Of a DNA stretch of 64,000 nucleotides, positions 7,423 through 16,142 are shown in pieces (within the stretch, counting starts at the first letter, position 1; each line of letters opens with the position of its first letter). The stretch covers positions 91,260 through 155,259 of the IMG/VR virus record IMGVR_UViG_3300034107_000314. One strand, given 5' to 3'. The notes beneath the pieces are model-generated. The model searched no databases. It was given only the letters and a program-made list of their open reading frames with translations, and was not told where the DNA came from. The DNA comes from a virus. A program made the position numbers and the translations under genes.

Positions 7423-8328
7423 CTAGAAAAGATCTACCCATTGATGTATCACTTTGCTCCAGTCATAATTATACCTTGCATACTCCTGAATGTCAAGACA
7501 TTTCTGTTTGTATTTTTCAGTATTTGCTTTATAATATTCAAGAGTTTCTACAACATCCGCTAAAAATCCGTTTTCATCTGATCTTACTTTGATTCCACCG
7601 CCCTCCTCACTGTTATGTTTGAAATATCCAACAGGAGTTCCGATACATAATCTTCCAGCGGCAGCAGCCTCAAGCATAGGCATTCCCGCAGCTTCTTCTA
7701 TTGAAGCCATAATTATAGAGTCAATCGTTTTATAGTATCCCGGCATAGCAAGGTAATGATATGTACCATTTGGAACAAAATTTAACGATGCCATTTCTAC
7801 TGCTTGTTGTACTAAATGTCCACGTTTAATATCTACTCCAAAAAAATTACACCCAACCATCTTTCCACCAAATCCAACTTTTTGTAATCCATCAGATGGC
7901 TTTGCGTAAAATGCATGGAAATTTATTCCATTGGTTACTCTTTTAGCTTTTACTTTGGAATGTGGATTGCAATCATTAAACATATCTACTAGTTTATCAG
8001 AAATGCATCCATAAGAATGTATATCATAGTAGTTTGTAATGTTATGAACCATATCTCTGGCAGCTACATATATGTCCCATTCTGCATGTGCCACTGCTAC
8101 AATTTTATTAAGTGGGACTTGATAACTCATCAATTGTGGAATTGATTCTGGATTTGTTACGAAGTAATCATAAGTATCTATGAAAAAATTAAATTCTTCT
8201 TGGCTATATCCTATAGTATAATCTAATAGATTTGCATATATACCATGCTCATATAACTCTTTAACTAAACCCTGATGTAATGATCCAAAGGCCCACCTAT
8301 TCTGAGTGAAAAACATTACTTTTTTCAT
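7423..8328 (-). CDS. GT-B family glycosyltransferase
   Basis: 301 residues. Late in the protein EAAGMPMLEAAAAG gives the E-x7-E motif of GT4-type retaining glycosyltransferases, followed by a nucleotide-binding-like IGTPVGYF. The N-terminal Rossmann half is divergent. Overlaps the methyltransferase gene by four bases, so the two are coupled. Donor and acceptor sugars unknown; probably modifies virion or host surface glycans (inference). Confidence 0.75.
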   Translation of the reverse strand: MKKVMFFTQNRWAFGSLHQGLVKELYEHGIYANLLDYTIGYSQEEFNFFIDTYDYFVTNPESIPQLMSYQVPLNKIVAVAHAEWDIYVAARDMVHNITNYYDIHSYGCISDKLVDMFNDCNPHSKVKAKRVTNGINFHAFYAKPSDGLQKVGFGGKMVGCNFFGVDIKRGHLVQQAVEMASLNFVPNGTYHYLAMPGYYKTIDSIIMASIEEAAGMPMLEAAAAGRLCIGTPVGYFKHNSEEGGGIKVRSDENGFLADVVETLEYYKANTEKYKQKCLDIQEYARYNYDWSKVIHQWVDLF

Positions 8329-8888
8329 AGTGACGATTGCCTCGTTTCAAGCATTCCTTTGATAATACAATAGTGCATTTCAACTGGCTTATAAGCCTCG
8401 GAATTATGTGTATTGATTGTCAAGAACCTCTTCCAGTATAACTGAACATCGAATCTTGTCAAGTCGGAAATCGTAAAGTTTGATTTATGAATCTCAAACT
8501 TCTGACCTTCCCAATCATCTTGAAGAGCATTGGTCGGCCAAGCAACTGCCATCCACTTACATCTATAAGAGAAAAAGTCGAGATAATTAATCACTTCTGA
8601 TAGATAGCAATGCTCAAGAACATCGCCAAAATAAATAAAGTCATGTCTATTCCTTGGATATAGATTAATATACTTATCAATATCCATCATATAAACATCA
8701 CGATACTTTTTCTCAAGTTCAAATTGTCTAATATATTGCTCTGTTGGCTCAATACAATCAATAGCAGGGTGAGTAATCAAGCTAGGTAGCTTGCCAGACC
8801 CAGCTCCAACATCTAAGATTGACTCAGGATTTAATCCTTGGATGTGACTTTTAAGCAGCCAGTCAAAAGTGTCATTTGAATAAGGCAT
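8325..8888 (-). CDS. class I SAM-dependent methyltransferase
   Basis: 187 residues. Motif [14 protein letters not shown] binds SAM; the acidic end of strand 2 is [18 protein letters not shown] is motif IV-like. Its position between two glycosyltransferases suggests methylation of a sugar or small molecule rather than DNA (inference). Confidence 0.8.
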   Translation of the reverse strand: MPYSNDTFDWLLKSHIQGLNPESILDVGAGSGKLPSLITHPAIDCIEPTEQYIRQFELEKKYRDVYMMDIDKYINLYPRNRHDFIYFGDVLEHCYLSEVINYLDFFSYRCKWMAVAWPTNALQDDWEGQKFEIHKSNFTISDLTRFDVQLYWKRFLTINTHNSEAYKPVEMHYCIIKGMLETRQSSL

Positions 8889-10005
8889 TTATTGGTAACT
8901 CTTTCTTCAGCCAGTCTAAGTTTTTTCTATTTGGATTTTTTTCGTACCATCCACCACTTTCGTAGATATTTAGCACAGCCTGAAAGTATTCTTCATACAT
9001 TTTTGCAACTTTATCAAGAGAGAAGTTCATGGCCCAGTCTCTACAATTCTGTGGATTAATATTCTCAATATTTTTTGCAGCCCAACAGAACTGCTCAAAG
9101 GTTCGACATCTATATCCGGTATAACCGTGAAGATTATTTTCAGCGAAAGATCCCCAATCAGTTGTAATTGTTGGAGTGCCAGACATTAAATTCTCGATTT
9201 GTACACCACCGAAAGGTTCTATATACATTGAAGCTAAGAAGCTAGCTTTCGCCTTTGACATTAATTTACGACGAAGATTTGTATCCGCATAACCTAGATA
9301 GTCAACATTTTTTGGTAGTTTATAGTCGTTGTCTTTTTGACCCGCTATTACTAGTTTTGCTCCAATTTCTTGTGTTGCTTGGATTGCAATATTAACTCCT
9401 TTGCCATCATAGACTCTACCTAGATATAAGAAGTAGTCTTCTTTATTTGAATTGAAATCAAAATCGTTTTCATCAAAGTAATTTGGTATAACAACATCAT
9501 ACCAATCTTGCTTGCATGTTCCAACAGCTTCCAATCCATAATATGCATGGTAAATGGCATAGGATTCAAAGATCTTGAATCTTGCCCAGTGTCCACCAGC
9601 ATATCCGATGCCCGGCTCAACTACAATCATATCTGGGTGAGCGTCACAAACTGGTCTAACTCCTGATCCCCAGAATGGCAGAATGAAATCGTTGCGTTGT
9701 TTCCTAAGACCAACTTCTCTAATTGCATTCTTATAGAATGTCTGATAAGCATGGTCATTGACATCGAACTTAAAGAAGTTCTTACGCCAATCATAACTAC
9801 CGTAAGCAATTTCAAGATCTTTATTTGTTGTTACTGTGACATGCTCATCACATATTACGTCACTATCTTCGTGTCCATAATGGATAACTTCATGCCCTAG
9901 AGCTTTCATCATCTTGCAAAACTTAACAACTTTTTGCGTGTATGCGCAAGCAACATATTGTGAATTGCTAACTGTATGGGGAAGCCCTAATACATGAAAT
10001 CTCAT
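8872..10005 (-). CDS. GT4-type glycosyltransferase
   Basis: 377 residues. [16 protein letters not shown] gives the E-x7-E donor-binding motif; [18 protein letters not shown] is the start of the second Rossmann domain typical of GT4 enzymes. AAGGAG precedes the ATG. It heads the glycan cassette. Substrates not predictable. Confidence 0.85.
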   Translation of the reverse strand: MRFHVLGLPHTVSNSQYVACAYTQKVVKFCKMMKALGHEVIHYGHEDSDVICDEHVTVTTNKDLEIAYGSYDWRKNFFKFDVNDHAYQTFYKNAIREVGLRKQRNDFILPFWGSGVRPVCDAHPDMIVVEPGIGYAGGHWARFKIFESYAIYHAYYGLEAVGTCKQDWYDVVIPNYFDENDFDFNSNKEDYFLYLGRVYDGKGVNIAIQATQEIGAKLVIAGQKDNDYKLPKNVDYLGYADTNLRRKLMSKAKASFLASMYIEPFGGVQIENLMSGTPTITTDWGSFAENNLHGYTGYRCRTFEQFCWAAKNIENINPQNCRDWAMNFSLDKVAKMYEEYFQAVLNIYESGGWYEKNPNRKNLDWLKKELPINALFK

Positions 10006-10532
10006 TTAATATTCTCCTTGAACCAATTATATATTTTTTCTACTTCTTCAAGAGATGCATTGCTTTTTAACGTATTTGCTCTGTGAGATATCACTTGTAT
10101 GTTTCCTTTTATATAACCTTTTGATGAATCTATTCTATCTATAGTTGGGGAATTATAGCTTAATTTTTTATCTGATCTTATTATTGGAATCCCAAGAATT
10201 GGACAGTTTATTGGTACTGTTATATCTTCAATAGATATGTCGAAATCTATTTTTTTATTTTTAGCTCTTTTTTTAGCGCCAATTAATAAAGTTTTTTCTA
10301 TATTATTTTTGTTCCAATCTACAGATCTTTGATTAATTCTTTTTCTGACTTCTGGAATATTCTGATGTTCTTTTCTTTTTTGTTCTATTTTGTCGTGATT
10401 GTTATCTTTGTACAATTTCTGTACTATTAAATGGCATTCTTTACAATCAGCTCTGTATCCACTTTTTAAGTGGTTATCTTTAAAGAATTCACTATAATTC
10501 TTTTCTAGTCCGCATTTACTACATTTTTTCAT
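10002..10532 (-). CDS. HNH homing-type endonuclease
   Basis: 176 residues. N-terminal zinc finger [13 protein letters not shown]...CKEC; C-terminal [20 protein letters not shown] and [11 protein letters not shown], typical of phage HNH proteins. The start at 10532 is chosen for its GGAGG; a 17-residue longer reading lacks support. It sits between the SSB-like gene and the glycan cassette and has a late-type promoter motif upstream, as expected for an inserted mobile gene. Confidence 0.82.
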   Translation of the reverse strand: MKKCSKCGLEKNYSEFFKDNHLKSGYRADCKECHLIVQKLYKDNNHDKIEQKRKEHQNIPEVRKRINQRSVDWNKNNIEKTLLIGAKKRAKNKKIDFDISIEDITVPINCPILGIPIIRSDKKLSYNSPTIDRIDSSKGYIKGNIQVISHRANTLKSNASLEEVEKIYNWFKENIK

Positions 10533-10552
10533 TGTGTATATACCTCCATTAA

Positions 10553-10566
10553 TATATACACAATAA
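10553..10566 (-). promoter_or_regulatory. TTGTGTATATA late-type motif before HNH gene
   Basis: Minus strand TTATTGTGTATATA, 20 bases before the HNH start. Matches the motif seen before late genes. Confidence 0.4.
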
Positions 10567-10588
10567 AATGTGATTATACGCAATTTTA

Positions 10589-11059
10589 TTAAAATGGCAC
10601 TCCAGTATCACTATCATCGCCAAATGGATGTCTAACCTGTTCTTCTTCGTATTCAACTGAATCATCTGAGATATCTTTTAGGTACTGCTTAATAATATTA
10701 GATACTCTACCAGCCTTTGATGTATATTGCTCAACTTCCACATAAACTTGCTTACCATTAAGCGGCTTTTCATTGAAGTTCTCGCCTTTCTTTACTGGCT
10801 TTAAGCCTACAGCTTCACGCAATGCATTGAGTTTAGTTGGACTAGTTACGCTAATCTTGTCAAAGATACGCTTGTTCTCGCCGTCATAATTGATATCAAC
10901 CCAAACGCTAAGACATGCGCCTTTAGCATTGTAATCTGTAATCATATATTCGCTAGTAGTCCATTCAGCTTTACTGATTTTAGCAGTATATTCGCCCGAA
11001 TCAAGCAGGATATCCTTATAGTTTGATCGCTTCTCTTTTTCATCCCATACTGGCTTCAT
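10589..11059 (-). CDS. DUF669-like probable ssDNA-binding protein
   Basis: 156 residues. An OB-like beta core is suggested by GEYTAKISKAEW, ACLSVWVDINYDGENKRIF and LNGKQVYVEVEQY. The C-terminus is acidic and ends DSDTGVPF, like the DDIPF tip by which bacterial SSB proteins recruit partners. This fits phage DUF669/SSB-like replication proteins. Function is inferred from this layout only. Confidence 0.65.
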   Translation of the reverse strand: MKPVWDEKEKRSNYKDILLDSGEYTAKISKAEWTTSEYMITDYNAKGACLSVWVDINYDGENKRIFDKISVTSPTKLNALREAVGLKPVKKGENFNEKPLNGKQVYVEVEQYTSKAGRVSNIIKQYLKDISDDSVEYEEEQVRHPFGDDSDTGVPF

Positions 11060-11316
11060 TATCTGATCCTTTCAATTACGGTTCCTGATAGTTGACTTTG
11101 ACTCTTCTTTACTGTTTCGCCTGTATTCTGATCTAAGAACGTGACGGTATCTGCAAAGTGTTTAAATCTATTGGAGTAATAGATACCGTCATTCGTTCTT
11201 ATTTTATATAGTGGCTCCGCCACGTAAGACATATATCCATAAAATTTATAACTAACCAACAAACCAAAAACTAAAATATTTGCAGTGATAAAGAGTTTAA
11301 GTAGTTCTTTCATCAT
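11059..11316 (-). CDS. small membrane-anchored protein, 85 aa
   Basis: Not recognised. Residues 5-27 (LLKLFITANILVFGLLVSYK) form one membrane helix, followed by a soluble beta-rich tail, so it is probably an inner-membrane protein with a single anchor. Start shares bases with the upstream gene end. Confidence 0.6.
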   Translation of the reverse strand: MMKELLKLFITANILVFGLLVSYKFYGYMSYVAEPLYKIRTNDGIYYSNRFKHFADTVTFLDQNTGETVKKSQSQLSGTVIERIR

Positions 11317-11479
11317 TCAGAATGACTCCCGGATATTGACTCATGTATCTACTGAATTCTTTACGGTGATGTTCTAGTATTTCATTGGACTTTTGCTTTA
11401 CTTCTTCTTCATTCTCTGCCTCAATTACTACAGAGTAGGTGTAGACATCTTGAAGATCAACTTTGTACAAGTTCTTCAT
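11297..11479 (-). CDS. DpnD/PcfM-like small protein, 60 aa
   Basis: YSVVIEAENEEEVKQKSNEI follows the V-x-V-x-A-E-N-x-x-E-A pattern of DpnD/PcfM-like proteins, whose role is unknown. A similar 61-aa protein is encoded at 26331-26516. Confidence 0.5.
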   Translation of the reverse strand: MKNLYKVDLQDVYTYSVVIEAENEEEVKQKSNEILEHHRKEFSRYMSQYPGVILNDERTT

Positions 11480-11648
11480 CTATTTTACCATCACTTTCAA
11501 GTTTGTCAAGTAATTCTTCAATTATTTTTATACTACGCTTAATTAAGCGAGCATCAAAGTTATCTGGGGCATCCCTATAACAGAAATGCCACCTGCGAAG
11601 TTCTGAAATGATTTCCATCGCATTCATTTTTTCGACATTATCGAACAT
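11457..11648 (-). CDS. hypothetical protein, 63 aa
   Basis: Not recognised. Helical and charged, with FCYRDAPDNFDARLIKRSI in the middle. First gene after the tRNA-Gly and likely transcribed from the same promoter at 11843-11871. Confidence 0.55.
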   Translation of the reverse strand: MFDNVEKMNAMEIISELRRWHFCYRDAPDNFDARLIKRSIKIIEELLDKLESDGKIDEELVQS

Positions 11649-11664
11649 CTTATTTCCTTTTAAG

Positions 11665-11736
11665 TACAGGTACTGAGAATTGAACTCAGATCTTCAGTTT
11701 GGAAGACTGACATAATAGCCATTATACGACACCTGC
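11665..11736 (-). tRNA. tRNA-Gly(UCC)
   Basis: Acceptor GCAGGTG/TACCTGT with wobble ends, discriminator A, anticodon stem TCAGT/ACTGA with loop CTTCCAA giving UCC, T-arm CTGAG/CTCAG. Five bases after the structured RNA at 11741-11837. Confidence 0.88.
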
Positions 11737-11740
11737 GTTT

Positions 11741-11837
11741 TACAGACATGAATCAGGTCGCTCAGCTAACGATTGTCCCGAATCCGGGACCACCGCTCAC
11801 GTTTTAGTGACGGACTGCCCTCATTGCCATGTCTGTA
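11741..11837 (-). ncRNA. structured small RNA with cloverleaf-like arms, 97 nt
   Basis: A perfect 10-bp closing stem TACAGACATG/CATGTCTGTA encloses three local hairpins, including GTCCCG/CGGGAC with a four-base loop and TCAC/GTGA. Its 5' end falls where a transcript from the perfect promoter at 11843-11871 should begin. It has no T-loop or anticodon, so it is not a tRNA. Role unknown; could be a stable RNA or a processing leader for tRNA-Gly. Confidence 0.6.
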
Positions 11838-11842
11838 TTATT

Positions 11843-11871
11843 ATTATACCCGATCACGTTGGTTTTGTCAA
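11843..11871 (-). promoter_or_regulatory. perfect sigma-70 promoter of structured RNA and tRNA-Gly
   Basis: Minus strand TTGACA, 17-base spacer, TATAAT. Start expected about 7 bases after the -10 box, at the first base of the 10-bp closing stem. Confidence 0.85.
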
Positions 11872-12111
11872 CTTCAATTCTTCTAAGAACTGGATTAATT
11901 TTTCTTCATCTTCAAAAAAGAGATCTTTGAAGTAATCCTCTATGGGCATATTAACATCTGGACAATCTTCTCCATAAACGTAGCCGCCATCCTTGGGGGT
12001 GATATAGGCGTAGCATTCAGAATTCAAATTTTTAATCCAGTCATTAAAGTGGATATCATGCCATTTATTCCAGCTGTTATCTTTGAGATAGTTAGTTAGT
12101 TTGGAACTCAA
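11854..12111 (-). CDS. hypothetical protein, 85 aa
   Basis: Not recognised. Aromatic- and acid-rich. Shares layout with the upstream 95-aa product (LKDNSW, then MPIEDYFKDLFF, then FLEEL at the end), so the two are probably tandem paralogues. Confidence 0.55.
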   Translation of the reverse strand: MSSKLTNYLKDNSWNKWHDIHFNDWIKNLNSECYAYITPKDGGYVYGEDCPDVNMPIEDYFKDLFFEDEEKLIQFLEELKLTKPT

Positions 12112-12379
12112 TATTACTATCCTTTATATCTAGGAATTCTAATACTTCTTGAATAGATTTAAAATTCAATGTATTGTAATCATCTGTTGGCATACTAATA
12201 TTAGAATAGTCATAGAAGTCATAGATCCATATTGGTCTATTATCTATTGCTCTTGGAATTAGTATATGATATTGTTGACTTGACTCTTTCTTTTCAAATG
12301 ATGGCCAATATTCTGAATATGGATATCCACTATATTGAGTCCAACCGTTATCTATAAGAGCTTTATAAGCCGGATTCAT
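12092..12379 (-). CDS. hypothetical protein, 95 aa, paralogue of next gene
   Basis: Not recognised. LIDNGW, SMPTDDYNTLNF and VLEFLDI line up with the 85-aa neighbour. Overlaps it by 20 bases. Confidence 0.55.
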   Translation of the reverse strand: MNPAYKALIDNGWTQYSGYPYSEYWPSFEKKESSQQYHILIPRAIDNRPIWIYDFYDYSNISMPTDDYNTLNFKSIQEVLEFLDIKDSNIEFQTN

Positions 12380-12548
12380 TCTTCACCCTTTGTTTAGCAT
12401 GGTCTATCATTGCTTGTTTAAAATCTTCTCGCCACTCTTTATTATTACTGTAGTCGAATTGCTTGATACATTCTTCAAGAGCGTATTCCATAGTCTTGGC
12501 TTGTTTAGTCATAAGATCTAAGAGATGTCTGTCATGATTATTTGCCAT
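12363..12548 (-). CDS. hypothetical protein, 61 aa
   Basis: Not recognised. The start at 12548 (MANNHDRHLLDL) is favoured since it overlaps the previous stop in the usual coupled way; a start seven codons earlier is possible. Helical, His/Lys-rich. Confidence 0.5.
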   Translation of the reverse strand: MANNHDRHLLDLMTKQAKTMEYALEECIKQFDYSNNKEWREDFKQAMIDHAKQRVKNESGL

Positions 12549-12825
12549 TATCAATATCCATTTTTGCATCGTGAATCATATAGTCAATATCCATTTCGTA
12601 ATAAGGTATATTTCTAAGAGAAAGATTGACATGACCTTCGTAATTATAAAAATCAACAGCTCTTTGTAATGCTAGCTTATAGATCTCAGCCCGTCGAAAT
12701 TGTGCTTTCAAGGGGGAAAAACCATTAGTGTTATCAATAATTTCAAATCCTGCAACACCTTCACCTTGTTTCATCCATTTCCAGCCATGAACAGCTTCTT
12801 TTTTATTATCAATATATCCGTACAT
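12538..12825 (-). CDS. hypothetical protein, 95 aa
   Basis: Not recognised. Start at 12825 (MYGYIDNKKEAVHGWKW) is one base after the upstream stop, with AAAGG before it; the ten-codon longer reading is inside the upstream gene. Mixed alpha/beta composition. Confidence 0.55.
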   Translation of the reverse strand: MYGYIDNKKEAVHGWKWMKQGEGVAGFEIIDNTNGFSPLKAQFRRAEIYKLALQRAVDFYNYEGHVNLSLRNIPYYEMDIDYMIHDAKMDIDNGK

Positions 12826-12826
12826 A

Positions 12827-13048
12827 TTAACCCTTTCTTCTAGTGAGTGTTTCAATTATTATACCAGCAATATCGTAAGAGTCAAGAGAATTCATGTGAT
12901 TTTTAATAACCCATTCAGCATTCTCTTGAGTGCATTTATAACCGCTCTGTTTCATGCACTTAAGAACGACCTCCATGTCGTATTTAATTGGCAGATCATC
13001 ATATGACTGCGGCTTAAGAGTTTCATACTTGGCGAAAAAATTTGGCAT
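12827..13048 (-). CDS. hypothetical protein, 73 aa
   Basis: Not recognised. Begins directly after the RNA ligase stop. Helical C-terminus. Its 3' end contains a promoter for the next gene. Confidence 0.55.
   Translation of the reverse strand: MPNFFAKYETLKPQSYDDLPIKYDMEVVLKCMKQSGYKCTQENAEWVIKNHMNSLDSYDIAGIIIETLTRRKG
12858..12885 (-). promoter_or_regulatory. sigma-70 type promoter
   Basis: Minus strand TTGACT, 16-base spacer, TATAAT, inside the 3' end of the 12827-13048 gene. Confidence 0.5.
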
Positions 13049-14104
13049 TTAATCGCCCTTCTTCTCTAAGAACTTGTTAGAGATAGCTTTGAAGCTCACG
13101 CTACGATCAAAATACCTGATGACAATACCTTCACGCTCGGTATTACTATTAAGTTTAGATTTATTTTCTGATAATTCTAGACAAGCCTTACTGTTTTCAG
13201 GCAAGTTAATGTCCTTATATAATAGAGGAACGTGTTTAAGATTATACTCTTCTGTGAATTCAATTAACTCTTCTATGGGGGCGTATTGATCACAATCGCT
13301 GTAATATAGATTATATATATAGAAGTCGTGACCTTTGATATTATATATATTACCTTGAACCCCTTCTCCCACTAGCTCGCCCTGAACGCAAACGGTCTGT
13401 TGACCCGTCTTTGCAGCGTGTTTTCGTAAAATCTCCTCAATGTTTTGCTTTCTTGCAACTTTCCAAAAGGTATTACCTTCTGTTTCCTTTAAGTCCATAT
13501 TCCTAGAGCAAACACCAAACTCATTCCCTCTTAAATATATACTACAAGAAGAGCCATCTAGCTTTTCTGTAATATAGTATTGGCTACCTTTATCTCTATA
13601 ATCTTGATATTGGCGAGATTTAATATTCTGGACTCTCTCTTCATCTGTCTTGTGAAGGAATCCCGGAAAGTTTCCCTTCACTTGTCCAGCTAGACATGCA
13701 GGAACTGGAGGTTCATATTTGATGATCCCCATAATTTCTGTCACATCTTCCCCCATATCCGGGAGATCAACATGACCATTTTCATCTGGGGGCAATTTAC
13801 TAATCAAAGTTTGATAGTTTATCAGCAACCCCTGAGATAATTGTCCACGCAATCTGATAGTCCTCAGACGAAAGCCCTCTGTGCCATCTGACATCTTCTT
13901 ATACGAAGACTTGCGAAGGAACTCATATTCGGGCTGGATCGGCAAGAACGAGTCAACTTCGCAGAATACGACCATCTCATCAGTCTTGAAATCGCCCTTC
14001 TTCACTACAACATCCCAACCATTAATCCTCGCCACCTCAATAGCGTCAGCCCCTTCTATGGGGCGTAATTCAGAAATCTGTTGAACAGTCGCTAGCCTTC
14101 GCAT
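13049..14104 (-). CDS. RNA ligase, DRB0094/Rnl5-like
   Basis: 351 residues. The N-terminal 120 residues (QISELRPIEGADAIEVARI, then WDVVVKKGDF) match the extra OB-like domain of DRB0094-type ligases. The nucleotidyl-transferase core follows: motif I EKLDGSS with Lys181 as the adenylated residue, VQGELVGEG, REGIVIR and SFKAISNKFL. Seals RNA ends with ATP. With four tRNA loci nearby, repair of cleaved tRNAs is a natural role (inference). Own promoter at 14144-14172. Confidence 0.88.
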   Translation of the reverse strand: MRRLATVQQISELRPIEGADAIEVARINGWDVVVKKGDFKTDEMVVFCEVDSFLPIQPEYEFLRKSSYKKMSDGTEGFRLRTIRLRGQLSQGLLINYQTLISKLPPDENGHVDLPDMGEDVTEIMGIIKYEPPVPACLAGQVKGNFPGFLHKTDEERVQNIKSRQYQDYRDKGSQYYITEKLDGSSCSIYLRGNEFGVCSRNMDLKETEGNTFWKVARKQNIEEILRKHAAKTGQQTVCVQGELVGEGVQGNIYNIKGHDFYIYNLYYSDCDQYAPIEELIEFTEEYNLKHVPLLYKDINLPENSKACLELSENKSKLNSNTEREGIVIRYFDRSVSFKAISNKFLEKKGD

Positions 14105-14143
14105 TGAATCCTCTCCTAGATAGTCTTGTTTGGTTACTCTTAT

Positions 14144-14172
14144 ATTATATCACCTGATCCCAGCATCGTCAA
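14144..14172 (-). promoter_or_regulatory. sigma-70 promoter for the RNA ligase
   Basis: Minus strand TTGACG, 17-base spacer, TATAAT. Confidence 0.75.
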
Positions 14173-14380
14173 GTATCTTTTTGCATTTTTTGCAATCTAT
14201 TTTCTTTAGTTCAGCAAATGTATTGTCGTTTGGATTAGATTCGGGATCATACATGATCCAATGCATTTTTCTCTCCTGACCACATAAAGACATAGGATAA
14301 CTGTTCCAGTCACCGTAATGGGCTACTTTACTTCTTGCGGTAAATATTCTGAAAAATTCACGTATTTGCATTATATGCAT
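14150..14380 (-). CDS. Cys/His small protein, tandem family member 1
   Basis: 76 residues. Has AHYGDWNSYPMSLCGQ and, near the end, DCKKCKKIL: the same His...LC...CxxC plan as three proteins upstream. The four ligands suggest one zinc site. Role unknown. Separated from its siblings by an HNH gene; an alternative start lies three codons in. Confidence 0.65.
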   Translation of the reverse strand: MHIMQIREFFRIFTARSKVAHYGDWNSYPMSLCGQERKMHWIMYDPESNPNDNTFAELKKIDCKKCKKILDDAGIR

Positions 14381-14882
14381 TTCTTAGTATTTCTAAATCA
14401 TTATCTTTAAAAAATTTATTTATTAGATTGGTTGAATTACTTTCTGCTTTTTCTTTTGTGGCAAAGCGTCCTAAAATATAAGATTTATTTTTAATTCGTA
14501 ATCTTACACTGTATGGATTTATTTTACATCTAGCGTCAAAATGTATATTTTTTGCATTATTATTTAAGCAATTATTGCTTCTATTTGTAAGTCTTAAGTT
14601 TTCTATTTTGTTATTTGTTTTATCTTTATCAATATGATCAATTTCCATTAAATTTGGAATATTTCCATTGTGATATATCCATATCAACCTATGGGTGTAA
14701 TATCTTTTACGATAAAAATTAATCTGCGAATAGTCGCCTAGTCTTTTTTTGCCTCCTGCAAGATCTCCGATTTTAGACCTGCAATGTGAGCCATTTCTTT
14801 TTTTCCAATACAAATTTCCATCTTTATAGTCAAACCATTCTAAAATGATTTCTTGCGGAGGATATTTAATTATATGTTTCAT
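14358..14882 (-). CDS. HNH endonuclease with AP2-like domain
   Basis: 174 residues. MEIDHIDKDKTNNKIENLRL is the HNH core; NPYSVRLRIKNKSYILGRF resembles the AP2 DNA-binding domain found with phage homing endonucleases. It has inserted between members of the Cys/His tandem family, overlapping both neighbours slightly. Confidence 0.85.
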   Translation of the reverse strand: MKHIIKYPPQEIILEWFDYKDGNLYWKKRNGSHCRSKIGDLAGGKKRLGDYSQINFYRKRYYTHRLIWIYHNGNIPNLMEIDHIDKDKTNNKIENLRLTNRSNNCLNNNAKNIHFDARCKINPYSVRLRIKNKSYILGRFATKEKAESNSTNLINKFFKDNDLEILRNAYNANT

Positions 14883-15057
14883 ATTTAAAATTATCTCCTA
14901 TTTTTTCACAAGATTGGCACTTAGGATGGATACTATTAGCACTTGAGAATTCCCAGTTGCCTTTAGCGACACTCAGGTTGCACAGCGTCCTTTTACTGTT
15001 AGCTTGTACGAAGTGTGTAATCTTATTCTTTGATACTGCGTTAATATACTTCTGCAT
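14866..15057 (-). CDS. Cys/His small protein, tandem family member 2
   Basis: 63 residues with ITHFVQANSKRTLCNL and HPKCQSCEKI, the shared His...TLC...CxxC pattern. Probably zinc-binding. Overlaps its neighbours, so one translated block. Confidence 0.65.
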   Translation of the reverse strand: MQKYINAVSKNKITHFVQANSKRTLCNLSVAKGNWEFSSANSIHPKCQSCEKIGDNFKYETYN

Positions 15058-15280
15058 TATATTTCTCCTTTATTTTTGAACATTTCTTGCATTTTTTAAG
15101 ATTGGCATCGTCAATTTCTTTATTTGCCCCGATAACAGCTTCCCATTGGCGATATTCAATTACTAAACCGCATAAAGTTTTATCATCGTTTATTCCACTA
15201 GTCAAGTGTTCTTTTAAATTTTTATGGGCATACTGTGGCCAATAGCTGTGATGCATAACTACTCTAAGAAGTTTATCCAT
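15041..15280 (-). CDS. Cys/His small protein, tandem family member 3
   Basis: 79 residues with INDDKTLCGL and LKKCKKCSKI. Same pattern as its neighbours; likely zinc-binding, function unknown. Confidence 0.65.
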   Translation of the reverse strand: MDKLLRVVMHHSYWPQYAHKNLKEHLTSGINDDKTLCGLVIEYRQWEAVIGANKEIDDANLKKCKKCSKIKEKYNAEVY

Positions 15281-15476
15281 ATCTTTCCATAGCCCCGTTA
15301 TAAATATTTAAGCATTTCTTACACATATCAGTGTGGTTTATGCTAGTAGATTTTCTATTGTCTGGAAAAACTTTTAAGGAACATAAGGTCTTATCTTTAT
15401 CCCCACTCCAGACTATGTGGTTGATCTTACGACCTTTTCTCCAGTATGAATACATCATTCTTCTAGTATCGCCCAT
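15273..15476 (-). CDS. Cys/His small protein, tandem family member 4
   Basis: 67 residues with INHIVWSGDKDKTLCSL and MCKKCLNI. Start uncertain: ATGs at codons 7 and 8 are also possible. Confidence 0.62.
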   Translation of the reverse strand: MGDTRRMMYSYWRKGRKINHIVWSGDKDKTLCSLKVFPDNRKSTSINHTDMCKKCLNIYNGAMERYG

Positions 15477-15664
15477 ATATCACCTATAGTACATTTAACT
15501 GTATGCCTATCTCCTGAGTTCATTGTGATAGCAGTGTATCTCTCATGCAAGAATTGATTATCCAATTTAACTGTTTCATGCTCTTCTATAGAACATATAT
15601 TACTAACTAATATATATACAGTTCCATTGTTGTAAGTTTCTAACTTTGCGAATTTATCAAGCAT
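15455..15664 (-). CDS. hypothetical beta-rich protein, 69 aa
   Basis: Not recognised. TVYILVSNICSIEEHE and YTAITMNSGDRHTVKC suggest a small beta barrel. Start taken at the second ATG, next to AAGGAG. Confidence 0.55.
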   Translation of the reverse strand: MLDKFAKLETYNNGTVYILVSNICSIEEHETVKLDNQFLHERYTAITMNSGDRHTVKCTIGDIWAILEE

Positions 15665-15833
15665 CATTTCTCCTTTTTATCTCTTGATCCATATCCTTGA
15701 TTACTTCCAATAGAGCTAATACTAATTGTAAGGGCGAATCGCAATAGAATTCACGATTACCACTGGTATTTTCACGTTTAAGAACTTCTTCACCGTTGAA
15801 ATAGATCTTATCGAATGTTGTAATATAGGCCAT
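15657..15833 (-). CDS. hypothetical protein, 58 aa
   Basis: Not recognised. Short ORF (MAYITTFDKIYFNGEEVLKR at the start) with TAATG overlap to the gene before it and an 8-base overlap with the next. This tight coupling supports it. Confidence 0.6.
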   Translation of the reverse strand: MAYITTFDKIYFNGEEVLKRENTSGNREFYCDSPLQLVLALLEVIKDMDQEIKRRNDA

Positions 15834-16138
15834 TATAAGTCTTCCTCATTTAACTTATGCAAAGGTAATGTGTCAAGGTACTTTTCCACCTTAATGAATT
15901 CTTCAAGTTCGCGATTTGGATCTATACCATCATATCCTTGCATCCACGGTTCTAGGTATATTCTTGGAAGTTCACCAAATGATTGGTATTCTTCACCAAG
16001 ATTGCAAACGCGAGGCAAACCACTTTCCTTGGCTATCTGACCCAATCTTCGAACTTCAGCACAGATTTTAGGATATACCTCAGACTCAAATTTAAGATAA
16101 TTTGCATACCAATTTTCTTCCGTCGATTCAATTGACAT
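15833..16138 (-). CDS. hypothetical protein, 101 aa
   Basis: Not recognised. Acidic, mixed composition, includes RIYLEPWMQGYDGIDPN. Four bases downstream of the upstream gene. Confidence 0.55.
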   Translation of the reverse strand: MSIESTEENWYANYLKFESEVYPKICAEVRRLGQIAKESGLPRVCNLGEEYQSFGELPRIYLEPWMQGYDGIDPNRELEEFIKVEKYLDTLPLHKLNEEDL

Positions 16139-16142
16139 ATTA

